DNA of 22,621 nucleotides from an uncultured Collinsella sp. (lineage in GTDB: Bacteria; Actinomycetota; Coriobacteriia; Coriobacteriales; Coriobacteriaceae). The notes beneath the pieces were generated by a model. It saw only the letters and a list, made by a program, of their open reading frames with translations, did not search any database and had not been told where the DNA came from. Each line of letters opens with the position of its first letter. Within the stretch, counting starts at the first letter, position 1. The translations under genes were made by a program, and so were the position numbers. The stretch lies in NCBI GenBank assembly GCA_900551015.1, contig URUI01000033.1, positions 1-22,621 of the forward strand, in the 5' to 3' direction. Of the stretch, positions 8,151 through 15,811 are shown piece after piece.

Positions 8151-9227
8151 ATGAGTCTGATTGATGATCTGGTCAAACTCGAGGAAGAGGCCAAGGAGCT
8201 CGTCGCAGGCGCCGACGACGCCGAGAAGCTCGAGGCCGCGCGCGTCGCGCTGCTCGGCCGCAGGGGCCGCATCACCGGCCTGATGCGCATGATGGGCAAG
8301 CTCGCCCCCGAGGATCGCCCCGTCATGGGCAAGCGCGCCAATGAGATGCGTCAGCTGATCGAGGGCATGCTCGACGAGCGCACCACCGAGATGAAGGCTG
8401 CCGCCCTCAAGCACGCACTCGAGCACGATGCCGTCGACATCACGCTGCCAGGCATCCGTCCGCAGATCGGCCATCAGCACCTGATCAAGCAGATCATCGA
8501 GGAGGCCGAGGACATCTTCTGTGGTATCGGCTACACCGTCGAGTCCGGCCCCATGGTCGACACCTCCTACTACAACTTCACCGCACTCAACGCCCCCATG
8601 GATCACCCGAGCCGCTCGGCCCGCGACACGTTCTACGTGGTCGACAACAATCCCGGCAGCGTCGCGCACCCCGAGGCTCACGCCCACGGCGAGTCCGACG
8701 TGCTGCTGCGCACTCAGACCTCGGGCGTGCAGATCCACACCATGGAGTCGCAAAAGCCGCCCATCTACATGATCTGCCCGGGCACCGTCTACCGTCCCGA
8801 TACGGCCGACGCCTGCCACCTGCCGCAGTTCAACCAGATCGAGGGCCTGGTCGTCGACGAGGGCATCACCTTTGGCGATCTTAAGGGTACGCTCGACTAC
8901 TTTGTTAAGTGCATGTTTGGCGAGGACCGCAAGACGCGCTACCGCCCGCACTTCTTCCCCTTCACCGAGCCCAGCTGCGAGGTGGACGTGAGCTGCCACG
9001 TCTGCGGCGGCAAGGGCTGCAACTTCTGCAAGCACAGCGGCTGGATCGAGATCCTGGGCTGCGGCATGGTCGACCCCAACGTGCTGATCAACTGCGGCAT
9101 CGACCCCGAGAAGTACACCGGCTTCGCCTTTGGTATTGGCGCCGAGCGCGTCGCGGCCCTGCGCTACGACCTGCCCGACCTCAGAACGCTCATGACTGGC
9201 GATATGCGCTTTTTGAATCAGTTCTAG
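8151..9227 (+). CDS. pheS: Phenylalanine-tRNA ligase alpha subunit
   Basis: Catalytic alpha subunit of the alpha2-beta2 class II synthetase that charges tRNA-Phe. The 358-residue product has an N-terminal coiled-coil arm (about 1-85) that contacts tRNA, then the class II core: TQTSGVQIHTMES, motif 2 TVYRPDTADACHLPQFNQ (Arg215 in YRP), and motif 3 GFAFGIGAERVAALRY near the C-terminus. The Cys cluster CHVCGGKGCNFC is a normal loop of this subfamily. I chose ATG 8151: longer readings of the frame run into the T-box terminator. The Shine-Dalgarno is AAGGGAAG just upstream. Expression should follow Phe-tRNA charging through the T-box. Confidence 0.97.
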   Translation: MSLIDDLVKLEEEAKELVAGADDAEKLEAARVALLGRRGRITGLMRMMGKLAPEDRPVMGKRANEMRQLIEGMLDERTTEMKAAALKHALEHDAVDITLPGIRPQIGHQHLIKQIIEEAEDIFCGIGYTVESGPMVDTSYYNFTALNAPMDHPSRSARDTFYVVDNNPGSVAHPEAHAHGESDVLLRTQTSGVQIHTMESQKPPIYMICPGTVYRPDTADACHLPQFNQIEGLVVDEGITFGDLKGTLDYFVKCMFGEDRKTRYRPHFFPFTEPSCEVDVSCHVCGGKGCNFCKHSGWIEILGCGMVDPNVLINCGIDPEKYTGFAFGIGAERVAALRYDLPDLRTLMTGDMRFLNQF

Positions 9228-9237
9228 GCCCGGCGGC

Positions 9238-9364
9238 TTTCCCAAGCACCGCACCTTGCCTTTCAATCGTCGGTTGCGTACCTAAGTACGCGGCCCTCCT
9301 CTTTCAAGGCAATCTGCGGCACTTGGAAAACCCGTCTCCGTTGCAGTTTTCCGGCTCAAAGCCG
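9238..9364 (+). repeat. Long imperfect hairpin between pheS and pheT
   Basis: The 161-base gap folds on itself: CCAAG (9242-9246) with CTTGG (9322-9326), CCGCA (9249-9253) with TGCGG (9315-9319), TTGCCTT (9256-9262) with AAGGCAA (9306-9312), and an inner hairpin GCGTAC/GTACGC (9276-9281/9286-9291) with a CTAA loop. A competing stem GGAAAAC/GTTTTCC (9325-9331/9346-9352) and a small CGGC/GCCG hairpin (9352-9355/9361-9364) follow. There is no T-run, so it is not a plain terminator. pheT keeps its own strong Shine-Dalgarno. Confidence 0.65.
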
Positions 9365-9388
9365 CATTTATGAAAGGAGACCAGTTAG

Positions 9389-11842
9389 ATGCGCGTTTCT
9401 TACGACTGGCTCAAGACCATGATCGATATTCCGGAGGATCCCAAGACCCTTTCGGACGAATATATCCGTACCGGCACCGAGGTCGAGGCGATCGACACCG
9501 TGGGCGAGTCTTTTGACCACGTGGTGACCGCCAAGGTACTCACCAAGACCCCGCACCCCGATAGCGACCACATGTATGTGTGCTCGGTCGACGTGGGCGA
9601 CAAGAACCTCGACGCCGACGGCAACCCCGCCCCGCTGCAGATCGTCTGCGGCGCGCAGAACTTCGAGGCCGGCGACCACATCGTCACGGCCATGATCGGC
9701 GCAGTTCTGCCCGGCGACGTCAAGATCAAGAAGAGCAAGCTTCGCGGCGTCGTGTCCATGGGCATGAACTGCTCCGCGCGCGAGCTTGGCCTGGGCGGCG
9801 ACCACTCCGGCATCATGATCCTGCCCGAGGATACGCCCTGCGGCATGCCGTTTGCCGAGTACGTGGGCTCGAGCGACACCGTGCTCGACTGCGAGATCAC
9901 GCCCAACCGTCCCGATTGCCTGTCCATGATCGGCATGGCCCGCGAGACCGGTGCCATCTTCGACCGCGATTTCCACGTTGAGCTGCCTGCCATCAAGGCC
10001 GAGACCGGCCGCGCGACCGATGACGAGCTTTCCGTTGAGATTGCCGACGAGGGCCTGTGCGACCGCTATGTCGCTCGCATCGTGCGCAACGTGAAGGTCG
10101 GCCCGTCGCCCGACTGGATGGTCAAGCGCCTCAACGCCCTGGGCGTGCGCCCGCACAACAACATCGTCGACATCACCAACTATGTGATGATGCTCACCGG
10201 TCAGCCGCTGCACGCCTTTGATCTGTCAACCTTTGCCGAGCGCGAGGGCAGGCGTCGCGTGGTGGTTCGCGCTGCCCAGCAGGACGAGAAGTTTACGACC
10301 CTCGACGGCGAGGAGCGCACGCTCGACGCCGGCATGGGCCTCATCACCGACGGCGAGCGCCCCGTGGCGTTGGCCGGCGTTATGGGCGGCATGGATTCCG
10401 AGATCGAGGACGACACCGTCGACGTGATGGTCGAGAGCGCCTGCTTCAACGCCGGTCGCACCTCGCACACCAGCCGCGATCTGTCGCTGATCTCCGACGC
10501 CTCCATCCGCTTTGAGCGTCAGGTCGACGAGACCGGCTGCGTGGATGTGGCCAACGTGGCCTGCGCGCTCATCGAGGAGATTGCCGGCGGCGAGGTTGCT
10601 CCCGGCTATGTGGACGTGTTCCCCGCGCCCAAGACCATCGACAGCATTAAGCTGCGCCTAGCCCGCGTGCACGCCATCTGCGGTGCCGACATCGAGCCCG
10701 ACTTTATCGAGCGTTCGCTCACCCGTCTGGGCTGCACCGTCGAGCGCGAGGGCGAGGACTTTATGGTCACCCCGCCGAGCTTCCGTCCCGACCTGCCGCG
10801 CGAGATTGACCTGATCGAGGAGGTCCTGCGCCTGTGGGGCATGGGCCGTGTGACGGCGACCATCCCGGCTGCCAAGAACCACATCGGCGGTCTGACCCGC
10901 GAGCAGAAGCTCACCCGCAAGGTCGGCGAGATCCTGCGCGCTTGCGGCCTCAACGAGACCACGACCTTTGGCTTTGCCGCCCCGGGCGACCTGGAGAAGA
11001 TCGGCATGTCCACCGAGGGCCGCGGTTGCCCCGTGGTGCTCATGAATCCGCTGGTAGCCGAGCAGACCGAGATGCGTCGTTCGCTGCTGCCGGGCCTGCT
11101 GCAATCCGTGGCCTATAACGAGGCCCACGGCACGCCCAACGTGCACCTGTACGAGGTCGGCAGCCTGTTCCACGGTCGCGAGAACGCCAGCCTGCCCAAG
11201 GAGACCAAGTCCGTGGCGGGTGTGCTCTCGGGCCAGTGGAGCGAGCAGTCCTGGAACATGAAGTACCGCAAGCTGCGCTTCTTCTTTGGCAAGGGTATTG
11301 TCGAGGAGCTGCTCGCCCAGCTGCGCATCGAGAAGGTTCGCTTCCGTCCCGTCGAGGGCGAGAGCTATGCCTTCCTGCAGCCGGGTCGTGCTGCCGAGGT
11401 GCTCTCGGGCGGTACCGTGCTGGGCTGGGTTGGCGAGATCCACCCCGAGGCGCGCGAGGCTATGGGCATTGACGAGGTCGTCGTCGCCTTTGAGCTCGAC
11501 CTGGACAAACTGATCAAGGGCGCCCGCAACCAGGAGAACTACCGTGAGTTCTCGCAGTACCCGGCCGTTGAGCACGACCTCGCTATCGTGGTCGACAACA
11601 CTGTGACCTGCGAGGATCTTGAGCGTCGTATTACGAGTGCCGGAGGCAAGCTGCTCGAGGGCGTGCGCCTGTTCGACGTCTACCGCGATCCCATCCGCAT
11701 CGGTGCGGGCAAGAAGTCCATGGCCTTCGCGCTTACGTATCGCTCCGACGACCACACGCTCACCAGCGAAGAGGTCGAGAAGGCGCACCAGAAGATCGTC
11801 ACCAAGGTGTGCAAGAGCGTAAACGGCGAGGTCCGCTCGTAA
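9389..11842 (+). CDS. pheT: Phenylalanine-tRNA ligase beta subunit
   Basis: Beta subunit of phenylalanyl-tRNA synthetase, carrying tRNA-binding and editing functions. The 817 residues are close to the family norm (about 800). In order: an N-terminal EMAP-type tRNA-binding OB fold (about 40-150, with VCGAQNFEAGD and GVVSMGMNCSARELGLG), the B3/B4 editing domain (about 210-375, with NNIVDITNYVMMLTGQPLHAFD), the B5 domain (about 405-475), the catalytic-like core with EVGSLF, and the C-terminal ferredoxin-like anticodon-binding domain (about 722-815, YPAVEHDLAIVV to the end). ATG 9389 follows AAAGGAGA at 9373-9380. It probably shares the T-box-controlled transcript of pheS despite the 161-base gap. 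Confidence 0.97.
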   Translation: MRVSYDWLKTMIDIPEDPKTLSDEYIRTGTEVEAIDTVGESFDHVVTAKVLTKTPHPDSDHMYVCSVDVGDKNLDADGNPAPLQIVCGAQNFEAGDHIVTAMIGAVLPGDVKIKKSKLRGVVSMGMNCSARELGLGGDHSGIMILPEDTPCGMPFAEYVGSSDTVLDCEITPNRPDCLSMIGMARETGAIFDRDFHVELPAIKAETGRATDDELSVEIADEGLCDRYVARIVRNVKVGPSPDWMVKRLNALGVRPHNNIVDITNYVMMLTGQPLHAFDLSTFAEREGRRRVVVRAAQQDEKFTTLDGEERTLDAGMGLITDGERPVALAGVMGGMDSEIEDDTVDVMVESACFNAGRTSHTSRDLSLISDASIRFERQVDETGCVDVANVACALIEEIAGGEVAPGYVDVFPAPKTIDSIKLRLARVHAICGADIEPDFIERSLTRLGCTVEREGEDFMVTPPSFRPDLPREIDLIEEVLRLWGMGRVTATIPAAKNHIGGLTREQKLTRKVGEILRACGLNETTTFGFAAPGDLEKIGMSTEGRGCPVVLMNPLVAEQTEMRRSLLPGLLQSVAYNEAHGTPNVHLYEVGSLFHGRENASLPKETKSVAGVLSGQWSEQSWNMKYRKLRFFFGKGIVEELLAQLRIEKVRFRPVEGESYAFLQPGRAAEVLSGGTVLGWVGEIHPEAREAMGIDEVVVAFELDLDKLIKGARNQENYREFSQYPAVEHDLAIVVDNTVTCEDLERRITSAGGKLLEGVRLFDVYRDPIRIGAGKKSMAFALTYRSDDHTLTSEEVEKAHQKIVTKVCKSVNGEVRS

Positions 11843-11854
11843 TCTTTGCTGTTC

Positions 11855-11948
11855 GGAACCCGCCCCTGCGGGGTTTTCACGGCAACGTCCTCGCCGCTTC
11901 GCGGCTGCGGGATGTTGCCTTAGAAAACCCCTCTCGGGGGCGGGTTCC
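11855..11948. repeat. Composite long hairpin downstream of pheT (copy A)
   Basis: Four nested stems occur: GGAACCCGCCCC/GGGGCGGGTTCC (11855-11866/11937-11948, perfect 12 bp), GGGGTTTTC/GAAAACCCC (11870-11878/11923-11931), GGCAAC/GTTGCC (11881-11886/11914-11919), and a core GCCGC-TTC-GCGGC (11893-11905). No clear T-run follows. The design and core sequence closely resemble the element after the P-type ATPase gene (21911-22001). Confidence 0.75.
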
Positions 11949-12103
11949 TGCGTTAACCTTGTTGCGAGCGGACCGCACCTTCTTCCGGGTGACCGGAAAG
12001 TTGGGAGTGCATCGGCCCTTTATTGGGCGGTGCGTGGACCTGGGTTAATAACGTACGTATTGCAAGGACGTGCTGCGTTGTGGGCGGTGCGCCTTTTTGT
12101 TAG

Positions 12104-12109
12104 TATGCT
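12104..12109 (+). promoter_or_regulatory. Putative -10 box of the cbiMQO operon
   Basis: TATGCT at 12104-12109 matches four of six -10 positions. Transcription would start at about 12116, at the first base of the NikR-like operator, a good position for repression. The -35 is poor. The 11949-12103 stretch before it holds only a weak hairpin near 12018-12037 and a small GGCG-GTG-CGCC hairpin followed by TTTTT near 12084-12098. Confidence 0.4.
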
Positions 12110-12115
12110 GAGTCG

Positions 12116-12143
12116 GTGTTACGGATTGTTGGAAACGTAACAC
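12116..12143 (+). promoter_or_regulatory. NikR-like operator (GTGTTAC-N14-GTAACAC)
   Basis: A perfect 7-bp inverted repeat, GTGTTAC (12116-12122) and GTAACAC (12137-12143), is separated by 14 bases and lies just downstream of the putative -10 box and 24 bases before the cbiM ATG. As I recall the comparative genomics literature, GTGTTAC-N13/14-GTAACAC is the NikR palindrome predicted in Deltaproteobacteria such as Geobacter. Its position at the start of a metal ECF transporter operon fits nickel repression. No nikR gene is in the window. Confidence 0.65.
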
Positions 12144-12167
12144 GCAACGTTCTGATTGAGAGGGCTC

Positions 12168-13253
12168 ATGCACATTCCAGACAACTACCTGTCCCCGCAG
12201 ACCGATGCCGTCATGGCGGTCGCGATGGTGCCCGTGTGGGTCCACTGCATCAAGAAGGTGCGCGCCACGCTCGATCGCGAGCACATGGCTTTTCTGGGCA
12301 TCTGCGCCGCATTCTCTTTCTTGCTCATGATGTTCAACGTTCCGCTGCCCGGCGGCACCACAGGCCACGCCGTCGGCGGCGCACTCATCGCGCTGCTGCT
12401 GGGCCCCGAGGCCGCGGCTATCGCTGTCTCGGTCGCGCTGGCCCTGCAGGCGCTGCTGTTTGGCGATGGCGGCGTTCTGTCGTTTGGCGCCAACTGCTTT
12501 AACATGGCCTTTGTGCTGCCGTTCGTCGCTGCTATCGTGTTCCGTGCGCTCAACAGCCGTCTGCACGACAAGAGCTGGGGCACCTCGGTTTCTGCCATCG
12601 TGAGCGGTTGGGTCGGCCTGTGCCTGGCGGCCCTGTGCGCGGCAATCGAGTTTGGTATTCAGCCGATGCTCTTTATCAACGCTTCGGGCGCGCCGCTGTA
12701 CTGCCCCTTCCCGCTGTCCGTGGCTATTCCGGCCATGTTGATCCCGCATATGCTGGTTGCCGGCGTGATCGAGGGCGTGGCGACGGCCGCCATCTACGGT
12801 TTCATTAAGAAGACGGCGCCGAGCATTATCGTCGGGCCCGAGGCCGTCGATGGCCAGCTCGCTGCCGAGGGCGCTGCTGCCAAGAAGACCTCGCTGGTCC
12901 CCACGCTCATCCTGGTTGCCGTGCTCGTCGTGGCCACGCCGCTGGGCCTGCTGGCCACGGGTGACGCCTGGGGTGAGTGGGACGCCGAGGGCGCCGCGAC
13001 CGCCGTTCAGGAGGCTGGCGACGACAGCCTGCAGGCTTCAGTCGGCCTCGATACCCCGACCTTTGCCGATGCCCTGCCCACGGGCGATTATCTGCAGGCC
13101 TATTCCGAGGAGCAGGGCCTTGGCTTTGCCGGCCAGGCCGCGATGTATATTCTTTCGGGCGTGATTGGCGTGGCGGTGCTCACCATCGCATTCCGCCTGG
13201 TCTCGCTGACGGTCAAGGAAAGCGGTGCTCATGGCAATAGCCGAGCTGCCTAG
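12168..13253 (+). CDS. cbiM: ECF metal transporter substrate-binding subunit CbiM/NikM with PDGLE-like tail
   Basis: S-component of an energy-coupling-factor transporter for cobalt or nickel. The 361 residues hold a CbiM core (about 1-215) with seven or so helices and a C-terminal CbiN/PDGLE-like region (about 243-350: VPTLILVAVLVVATPLGLLATGDAW, a periplasmic loop, then a final helix). The start at ATG 12168 is fixed by biology: the product begins Met-His, and Met1, His2 and His67 form the square-planar metal site in NikM; here His67 sits in GGTTGHAVGG. TTG 12156 lies inside the Shine-Dalgarno GAGAGG and would destroy that site. It heads the operon with cbiQ (overlapping) and cbiO. Nickel is favoured over cobalt by the operator, but this is inferred. 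Confidence 0.92.
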   Translation: MHIPDNYLSPQTDAVMAVAMVPVWVHCIKKVRATLDREHMAFLGICAAFSFLLMMFNVPLPGGTTGHAVGGALIALLLGPEAAAIAVSVALALQALLFGDGGVLSFGANCFNMAFVLPFVAAIVFRALNSRLHDKSWGTSVSAIVSGWVGLCLAALCAAIEFGIQPMLFINASGAPLYCPFPLSVAIPAMLIPHMLVAGVIEGVATAAIYGFIKKTAPSIIVGPEAVDGQLAAEGAAAKKTSLVPTLILVAVLVVATPLGLLATGDAWGEWDAEGAATAVQEAGDDSLQASVGLDTPTFADALPTGDYLQAYSEEQGLGFAGQAAMYILSGVIGVAVLTIAFRLVSLTVKESGAHGNSRAA

Positions 13254-14067
13254 CTGGCTTGCGGTCGAGCAGCGTTACGAGCCTGCGGGGGCTCGGCATC
13301 GCGTGATGCAAAAGAATGTCCTGCACCTGGCGAGCCTGCTTGAGCGGGTTCGCCTGGGTGGAGGCGCGCACGAGGGCGGGTCGATGGTCGACCGCGCCCT
13401 TTCTTGCGTTTCGGCTCCGGTGCGCCTGGTGGGGATGTTCGTCTGCGTTCTGTGCGTGTGCCTGACGCAAAGCCCACTGTACCTGATGCTGATGGCGGCG
13501 ATTTCGTTGGTACTGGTCGCGGTGCGCCCCGCGCGCGGACTGCGTGCGACCTTTGTGCCGGCACTTGCAGCCGCGGGGCTTGCCGTGGTTCTGGCACTGC
13601 CCGCCCTGCTGCTGGGCGCGTCTGCCACGGGCGCCATGCTCAAGATCGCGCTCAAGACGTTCATAAACGTGTCGCTGGTGCTGGGCGTTTCATGGACGCT
13701 CACCTGGAGCCGCATGTCGGCGGCGCTCAAGATGCTGCATCTACCCGACGAAGTTATCTTTACGTTTGATATGGCGCTCAAACACATCGAGGTGCTGGGA
13801 CGCACGGCGCACGATCTGTGCGAATCGGTCATGCTGCGCAGCGTCGGTTCCGCGCCTGAGGGGTTTTCGCGCACCGACTCGGTCTCGGGTATCATGGGCA
13901 TGACGTTTATCAAGGCGATGGAATGCAGCCGCGCGATGGACGAGGCTATGCTTTGCCGCGGCTTTGCCGGTGCGTATCCGGCGCCCGCGCGCGCCGGGTT
14001 TGGCTGGCGCGATGCCGCTTATACGGCCGTTGTGGCGTTGTTCGCTGTGTTGTGTGCGGTACTGTAG
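13231..14067 (+). CDS. cbiQ: ECF transporter transmembrane component (CbiQ/EcfT)
   Basis: T-component that links the CbiM subunit to the ATPase. The 278-residue product has four or five hydrophobic helices (for example FVCVLCVCLTQSPLYLMLMAAI) and a cytoplasmic coupling domain. The second coupling motif is AMLCRGF near residue 247, corresponding to the family's A-R-G signature; the first, VMLRSVG (about 200-206), is diverged. The gene overlaps the end of cbiM by 23 bases, so translation is probably coupled. The start is uncertain: ATG 13231 or GTG 13225 could both use AAGGAA at 13215-13220. It is followed after 44 bases by cbiO. Confidence 0.88.
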   Translation: MAIAELPSWLAVEQRYEPAGARHRVMQKNVLHLASLLERVRLGGGAHEGGSMVDRALSCVSAPVRLVGMFVCVLCVCLTQSPLYLMLMAAISLVLVAVRPARGLRATFVPALAAAGLAVVLALPALLLGASATGAMLKIALKTFINVSLVLGVSWTLTWSRMSAALKMLHLPDEVIFTFDMALKHIEVLGRTAHDLCESVMLRSVGSAPEGFSRTDSVSGIMGMTFIKAMECSRAMDEAMLCRGFAGAYPAPARAGFGWRDAAYTAVVALFAVLCAVL

Positions 14068-14111
14068 CGCGGGTGGTCTAGCCGTCGATGTGAGTAGGGA
14101 AGGGCGACGTT

Positions 14112-14882
14112 TTGGCAAACGATACAAATGGCGCGATGGGTGCGAGCGGTGTTGTCGGCGCTGAGGTCACGCCGCTCATCGAGTTTCGCGACGTGGCGTT
14201 TTCCTATGCGGGGCATACAGTTGTCGACAGCGTGTCACTGCAGGTCGATCGCGGCGAGCTCGTTGCTCTACTCGGGCCCAACGGCTGCGGCAAGACGACG
14301 ATCATGCGCCTTATCAACGGCCTTGAGCTCGCGGATGCCGGCGCATACCTGTTTGACGGACGCGTGGTCGATGCGGCGTATCTGAAGGATTCTACTGCCG
14401 CCCAGAAGTTCCACCAGCGTGTAGGCTTCGTATTTCAAAACGCCGATGCCCAGCTGTTCTGCGCCACGGTTGGTGAGGAGGTCGCTTTTGGACCGGCTCA
14501 AATGGGGCTGCCGGCAGACGAGCTCGAGCGCCGCGTATGCGATGCCATGGAACTGTTTCAAGTTGCCGACCTGGTCGATGCCTCGCCCTATCAGCTCTCG
14601 GGCGGTCAAAAGAAGCGCGTGGCGCTGGCTGCCGTCGTGTCGATGAACCCGGATATCTTGGTCCTCGACGAGCCTACCAATGGGCTCGACGAGGATTCAT
14701 GCGACATCGTGGTCAACTTTCTACTGGCCTATGTTGCTGCCGGCAAGACGGTCTTGATGAGCACGCATCATCAAGATTTGGTGCGGCGCCTGGGTGCCCG
14801 CGCCATCTATATCGATCGATATCACCATGTGGTCGAGGCGCCTTCGCCGTCGTATGGAACCGAGAGCGGTGCTGCGGAATAG
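14112..14882 (+). CDS. cbiO: ECF transporter ATP-binding protein (CbiO)
   Basis: ATPase that powers the metal ECF transporter; probably works as a homodimer since only one ATPase gene is present. The 256-residue product has Walker A GPNGCGKT (55-62), Q-loop Gln109 in FVFQN, signature LSGGQ (152-156), Walker B ILVLDEP (172-178, catalytic Glu177) and the H-loop STHH (197-200). I prefer the TTG start at 14112 because AGGGAAGGG (14096-14104) is ideally spaced for it; the alternative ATG 14136 lacks a good Shine-Dalgarno and would drop eight residues of a non-conserved leader. A 20-residue N-terminal extension precedes the ABC domain. Confidence 0.93.
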   Translation: MANDTNGAMGASGVVGAEVTPLIEFRDVAFSYAGHTVVDSVSLQVDRGELVALLGPNGCGKTTIMRLINGLELADAGAYLFDGRVVDAAYLKDSTAAQKFHQRVGFVFQNADAQLFCATVGEEVAFGPAQMGLPADELERRVCDAMELFQVADLVDASPYQLSGGQKKRVALAAVVSMNPDILVLDEPTNGLDEDSCDIVVNFLLAYVAAGKTVLMSTHHQDLVRRLGARAIYIDRYHHVVEAPSPSYGTESGAAE

Positions 14883-14902
14883 TTGCTGCGTAGAGGATGC
14901 GT

Positions 14903-14920
14903 AGCCGCCCGCGCGGCTTT
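14903..14920 (+). terminator. Weak terminator after cbiO
   Basis: AGCCGC (14903-14908) pairs with GCGGCT (14913-14918) around a CCGC loop and is followed by TT and then G. It lies between cbiO and the next promoter, so it is well placed, but the stem and T-run are short. Confidence 0.4.
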
Positions 14921-14927
14921 GCCGTGA

Positions 14928-14936
14928 TGGTATAGT
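14928..14936 (+). promoter_or_regulatory. Extended -10 promoter for the phospholipase-like gene
   Basis: TGGTATAGT (14928-14936) is an extended -10 element with five of six consensus bases in TATAGT. Transcription would begin near 14943, leaving a leader of about 20 bases before ATG 14963. No clear -35 is visible. Confidence 0.55.
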
Positions 14937-14962
14937 TATCCAGGTTTTTTATGGGGGTTGCT

Positions 14963-15811
14963 ATGCCAAGCTGGAACATTCATATCGCTCAAACGGAGCG
15001 CTTGCTGACACGTGCTAGCGTGCTTGCCGATAGCGTGCGCGACCGCAATGCCTTTTTGTTTGGCTGCGTGGTTCCGGACATCTTTGTGGGCTACATGGTT
15101 CCCGGCATTGCCGATCCCATCCCGTACCGCATCACGCACTTTGCTAAGCCCGAGCCTATCCCCAAACCACGCGAGCACGAGTTCTGGGATACCTATGTGA
15201 CGCCGCTGCTTAAAGGCGCACCCGCGGGCGAACCTGCTGAGGCTACCTCGATTGTCGAGGAGCGCGAGCGACTGAACCGCGTGCACTATCCTCAGCGCTA
15301 CAGGGATGCCGAGCCGGTTGTCGGTCCCGGCGCCTGTGAGTTCTCGCTTGCGTCCGAAGATGTGGCGCAGTCGCTGCTCGATTTAACGCTGGGCGTCTGG
15401 TCGCATCTGGTGGCCGACACGGTATGGAACACGCGTGTGAACCAGTATCTGGAAGCACACGGCGGCAAGCCGTGCGAGGAATTCCGCATTAAAAAGCAGG
15501 GCGATTTTGACTGGTTTGGCAAGACGCTGGGCATCGTTTCCATTCCGCGTGCGACCGATCGCCTCTATACCGCTGCGACGCGTTTTGGGCAGTATCCCAT
15601 CCATAAAGAATATGTGCTCAAGACTATCGGCGTCATGCACGAGATTGTACGCGAAAACCCCGGCGAGCCCGATCATCCGCCGTATCGCCTGCTAACCGAG
15701 GAGTTTTTCGATGCAACGTTTACCGAGGTCATCGAGCTGACCGAGGCGGGATTTGCGGCTCGCGTTGCTGCTTCTGACGTTCCCGCAGTCCCCCTGATCG
15801 CTAGCTGCTAG
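14963..15811 (+). CDS. Zinc-dependent phospholipase C family protein
   Basis: A 282-residue member of the Zn-dependent PLPC family (the alpha-toxin/PC-PLC fold). It begins MPSWNIHIAQTERLL (family-typical W4 and H7), with NAFLFGCVVPDI (29-40, Asp39) and GVWSHLVADTVWN (His148, Asp152) matching the metal-ligand pattern of the family. There is no signal peptide, unlike secreted phospholipase toxins, so this is the common cytosolic branch whose substrate is unknown; calling it a lipase would be unsafe. ATG 14963 has GGGGG at 14953-14957; the earlier ATG 14951 lacks a Shine-Dalgarno and would leave almost no leader. Its stop codon shares bases with that of the convergent nuclease-like gene. Confidence 0.78.
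   Translation: MPSWNIHIAQTERLLTRASVLADSVRDRNAFLFGCVVPDIFVGYMVPGIADPIPYRITHFAKPEPIPKPREHEFWDTYVTPLLKGAPAGEPAEATSIVEERERLNRVHYPQRYRDAEPVVGPGACEFSLASEDVAQSLLDLTLGVWSHLVADTVWNTRVNQYLEAHGGKPCEEFRIKKQGDFDWFGKTLGIVSIPRATDRLYTAATRFGQYPIHKEYVLKTIGVMHEIVRENPGEPDHPPYRLLTEEFFDATFTEVIELTEAGFAARVAASDVPAVPLIASC

Noticed and set aside
11949..12167. Cobalamin riboswitch upstream of cbiM
   Set aside because: The leader after the predicted start is only about 50 bases and lacks the B12-box; the NikR-like palindrome explains regulation better.
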